DNA of 7,349 nt from Parcubacteria group bacterium GW2011_GWB1_37_13 (GTDB taxonomy: Bacteria > Patescibacteriota > Minisyncoccia > Phycocordibacterales > UBA9973): NCBI GenBank assembly GCA_000990145.1, contig LBSW01000018.1, forward strand, positions 1 through 7,349, given 5' to 3'. A program made the position numbers and the translations under genes. Shown piece by piece: positions 6,134 through 7,349 of the stretch (positions within the stretch are counted from its first letter, which is position 1; each line of letters opens with the position of its first letter). The notes beneath the pieces were generated by a model that had not been told where the DNA came from, did no database searches, and saw nothing but the letters and a program-made list of their open reading frames with translations.

Positions 6134-6988
6134 ATGTCCAAGAAGATATTTTTATCAGGCGTTCAACCTTCAGGAAAACCTCATATTGGAAATTATTTTG
6201 GGGCGATGAAGCAATTTGTTGATTTACAAAATGATCATAATGGTTATGCTTTGATAGTTGATTATCATGCTTTGCATTCTCTTCGAAATCCTAAAGAGAT
6301 GAGCCAAAATATAAAAAATGTTTTACTTGATTATTTAGCAATTGGTCTTGATCCTGGAAAGGTGACAATTTTCAAACAGAGCGATATTTCAGAGCATACA
6401 GAACTCACTTGGATTTTTGATACGATTATTACAATGCCATATTTGATGCGCGCGCACGCTTTTAAGGACGCTGAAACCAAAAATAAAGAAATTGACGTCG
6501 GCACTTTTAATTATCCAGTTTTAATGGCGGCTGACATTTTACTTTATGGTCCTGATCTGATACCTGTGGGTGCTGATCAAAAGCAACATGTAGAAATAGC
6601 TCGCGACATTGCAGAAAAGTTTAATCATACATACGGAGAAACTTTTAAATTACCAAGTCCAATGATTATGAAAGATATGGCAATTGTGCCGGGAACTGAT
6701 GGAAGAAAAATGTCTAAAAGTTATGGCAACACTATTCAACTTTTTGCCGAATATGAAGAAATCAAAAAAGCCGTGATGAGTATAGTCACCGATTCGGGTG
6801 AAGGAATTCCTAAAAATGTATATGCAATACACAATTTGCTTCGTCCGGTCTCCGAACTTCTGCCTATTTATGAGAACAAAAAGGGGAAATACAAAGAATT
6901 GAAAGAAATGTTGATAGAAGATTTAGAAAAGTTTATCGCGCCATTGAGAAAGAGAAAAATAATTCTGAGCAATATAAAAAAGAATTAA
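6134..6988 (+). CDS. trpS: Tryptophanyl-tRNA synthetase, short C terminus
   Basis: Class I synthetase that charges tRNA-Trp. Seen: FLSGVQPSGKPHIGNYFGAM with HIGN at 17-20; the DYHAL segment (43-47); TELTWIFD (89-96); MPYLMRAHAFKD (101-112); YPVLMAADILLY (127-138); VGADQKQHVE (145-154); and PGTDGRKMSKSYGN with KMSKS at 192-196. The active site is intact. The protein has only 284 residues against about 325-340 for usual bacterial TrpRS. It matches relatives up to EKFIAPLRKRK (265-275) and ends nine residues later (residues 276-284), so the last 40 or so residues, normally a C-terminal helical pair, are missing. Just before the stop lies A AAA AAG (6976-6982), and the -1 frame continues into a TrpR-like protein. 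Either the synthetase is naturally short and overlaps trpR, or frameshifting makes a 368-residue fusion, or the end was lost by mutation. It is divergent from dnaB. Confidence 0.94.
   Translation: MSKKIFLSGVQPSGKPHIGNYFGAMKQFVDLQNDHNGYALIVDYHALHSLRNPKEMSQNIKNVLLDYLAIGLDPGKVTIFKQSDISEHTELTWIFDTIITMPYLMRAHAFKDAETKNKEIDVGTFNYPVLMAADILLYGPDLIPVGADQKQHVEIARDIAEKFNHTYGETFKLPSPMIMKDMAIVPGTDGRKMSKSYGNTIQLFAEYEEIKKAVMSIVTDSGEGIPKNVYAIHNLLRPVSELLPIYENKKGKYKELKEMLIEDLEKFIAPLRKRKIILSNIKKN
6976..6982 (+). other. Candidate -1 ribosomal frameshift heptamer A AAA AAG
   Basis: In the trpS frame the codons read ATA AAA AAG AAT TAA, so this is a correctly phased X XXY YYZ heptamer, identical to the E. coli dnaX slippery site, two codons before the stop. 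A -1 shift continues through GAA TTA ATT into the TrpR-like frame to 7239. Helpers are modest: a GAG (6967-6969) is upstream, and a weak stem pairs TAAAATC (7002-7008) with GATTTTA (7033-7039), with CCAA/TTGG inside, starting about 20 nt downstream, which is farther than usual. A-rich runs are also common by chance in AT-rich DNA. Confidence 0.35.
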
Positions 6989-7026
6989 TTGAAATAATTT
7001 TTAAAATCTCCAAGGATAAAATTCTT

Positions 7027-7239
7027 TTGGCTGATTTTATCAAAGATATATTAACGCCTAGAGAATTTGATAATATCGGGGTGCGTTGGCAGATAGTGAA
7101 ACGTTTGGCGAAAGGGGAGCATCAGACAGCTATCGCTGAAAATTTACATCTTGGGGTGGCGACAATCACTCGTGGGAGTCGTGAAATGCGGAAAAAACAA
7201 GGGGGTTTTAGACGTGCTTTAAAAGTTATCCACAACTAA
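7027..7239 (+). CDS. trpR: TrpR-like tryptophan repressor family protein
   Basis: Small helix-turn-helix regulator of the Trp repressor superfamily. Seen: ILTPREFDNIGVRWQIVKRL, aligning with E. coli TrpR helix C including Thr44 and Arg54; KGEHQTAIAENLHLGVATIT for the reading-head helices; and ITRGS, identical to the E. coli DNA/ligand segment with Arg84. The position of E. coli Ser88, which contacts the tryptophan amino group, is Glu here, so ligand binding may differ. The tail KKQGGF resembles the YerC-type branch. The coordinates use TTG at 7027, the only conventional start in frame, with AAGGA (7012-7016) 10 nt upstream. However, the frame is open from 6874 and homology (EQYKKELIEIIFKISKDK, helix A) begins near 6967, inside trpS. 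The intact product therefore needs another route: frameshift from trpS, or a rare start such as ATT at 6943. It likely senses tryptophan or controls the adjacent gene. Confidence 0.85.
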   Translation: MADFIKDILTPREFDNIGVRWQIVKRLAKGEHQTAIAENLHLGVATITRGSREMRKKQGGFRRALKVIHN

Positions 7240-7265
7240 GCAAATTTTTATCCTTGCTTTTGTTT
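7238..7265 (+). terminator. Possible intrinsic terminator after trpR
   Basis: AAGCAA (7238-7243) can pair with TTGCTT (7254-7259) across a 10-nt loop and is followed by TTGTTTTTT. The stem is short and has only two G-C pairs, so termination would be weak. It begins within the trpR stop codon and would separate trpS-trpR from the gene at 7289. Confidence 0.4.
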
Positions 7266-7271
7266 TTTATA

Positions 7272-7277
7272 TATACT
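7272..7277 (+). promoter_or_regulatory. -10 box (TATACT) for the gene at 7289
   Basis: TATACT differs from TATAAT at one position and ends 11 nt before the ATG at 7289, giving a leader of only a few bases. It overlaps the left half of the operator-like palindrome, so a bound repressor would block polymerase. No strong -35 hexamer is evident (TTTATC at 7247-7252, 19-nt spacing). Confidence 0.4.
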
Positions 7278-7290
7278 AGCATACTAGTAT
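7273..7290. promoter_or_regulatory. trp-operator-like palindrome
   Basis: ATACTAGCATACTAGTAT is an 18-bp palindrome in which eight of nine base pairs are symmetric. Its core is ACTAG-CATA-CTAGT. The E. coli trp operator core is ACTAG-TTAA-CTAGT: the same half-sites with the same 8-bp step between the CTAG motifs, differing only in the centre. It lies 33 bp after the stop of a TrpR-like gene and overlaps both the likely -10 box and the start codon of the next gene, as expected for a repression site. CTAG itself occurs elsewhere in the window, but I saw no second paired site of this spacing. Confidence 0.6.
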
Positions 7291-7349
7291 GATGATATAT
7301 ATAGGAAAGTTACAAATAAACAAAATTGATACAAAATCAAATTCTTGGT
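7289..7349 (+). CDS. 5' end of an unidentified gene, continues beyond window
   Basis: An ATG-ATG pair (7289 and 7292) opens a frame without a stop to the window edge, about 20 codons, beginning MMIYIGKLQINK. This is too short to recognise. Support is contextual: it follows a possible terminator, a near-consensus -10 box and the operator-like palindrome, and it repeats the no-Shine-Dalgarno, short-leader arrangement of the neighbouring genes. If the operator is real, this is the gene regulated by the TrpR-like protein, for example tryptophan uptake or biosynthesis, but the product is unknown. Confidence 0.45.
   Translation, partial: MMIYIGKLQINKIDTKSNSW

Overview
The window looks like a small, AT-rich bacterial genome of the Candidate Phyla Radiation (Patescibacteria), probably a Parcubacteria-type lineage. 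This rests on the compact gene packing, the low GC content, the standard stop codons (TAA, TAG and TGA all terminate genes, so no UGA recoding), a DnaJ-linked 7-TM protein of a kind I recall from such genomes, and short palindromic inserts inside conserved genes. No tool or database was used, so the lineage is inference.

Layout: (1) 2-1124, plus strand: the 3' part of dnaJ, followed one base later by a 7-TM protein with a PQ-loop-like internal duplication. (2) 1125-1193: a convergent gap holding a 34-bp perfect palindrome, probably a terminator. (3) 1194-3591, minus strand: an AI-2E/PerM family membrane protein followed by an overlapping cysS. (4) 3592-3668: a divergent gap with two good -10 boxes close to their start codons. 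(5) 3669-3986, plus strand: rplU (ribosomal protein L21). (6) 3996-6053, minus strand: dnaB followed by recR. (7) 6054-6133: a divergent promoter gap. (8) 6134-7239, plus strand: trpS and an overlapping TrpR-like repressor in the -1 frame. (9) 7240-7349: a possible terminator, a trp-operator-like palindrome and the first codons of another gene.

Most genes are housekeeping: protein folding, two tRNA synthetases, a ribosomal protein, the replicative helicase and recombination mediator RecR. The most interesting part is the right end. A TrpR-like DNA-binding protein overlaps the end of tryptophanyl-tRNA synthetase in another frame, with an A AAA AAG slippery heptamer just before the trpS stop. 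Immediately downstream lies ACTAG-N4-CTAGT, with the same half-sites and spacing as the enterobacterial trp operator, directly before a new ATG. I infer a compact tryptophan-sensing module: the synthetase, the repressor, and a repressor-controlled gene that continues beyond the window.

Two further patterns stand out. cysS and recR each carry an in-frame insertion of about 36 nt that is a strong inverted repeat, with unrelated sequences in the two genes. Genes that begin transcription units tend to have a -10 hexamer only 6-11 nt before the ATG and no Shine-Dalgarno sequence, which suggests leaderless mRNAs.
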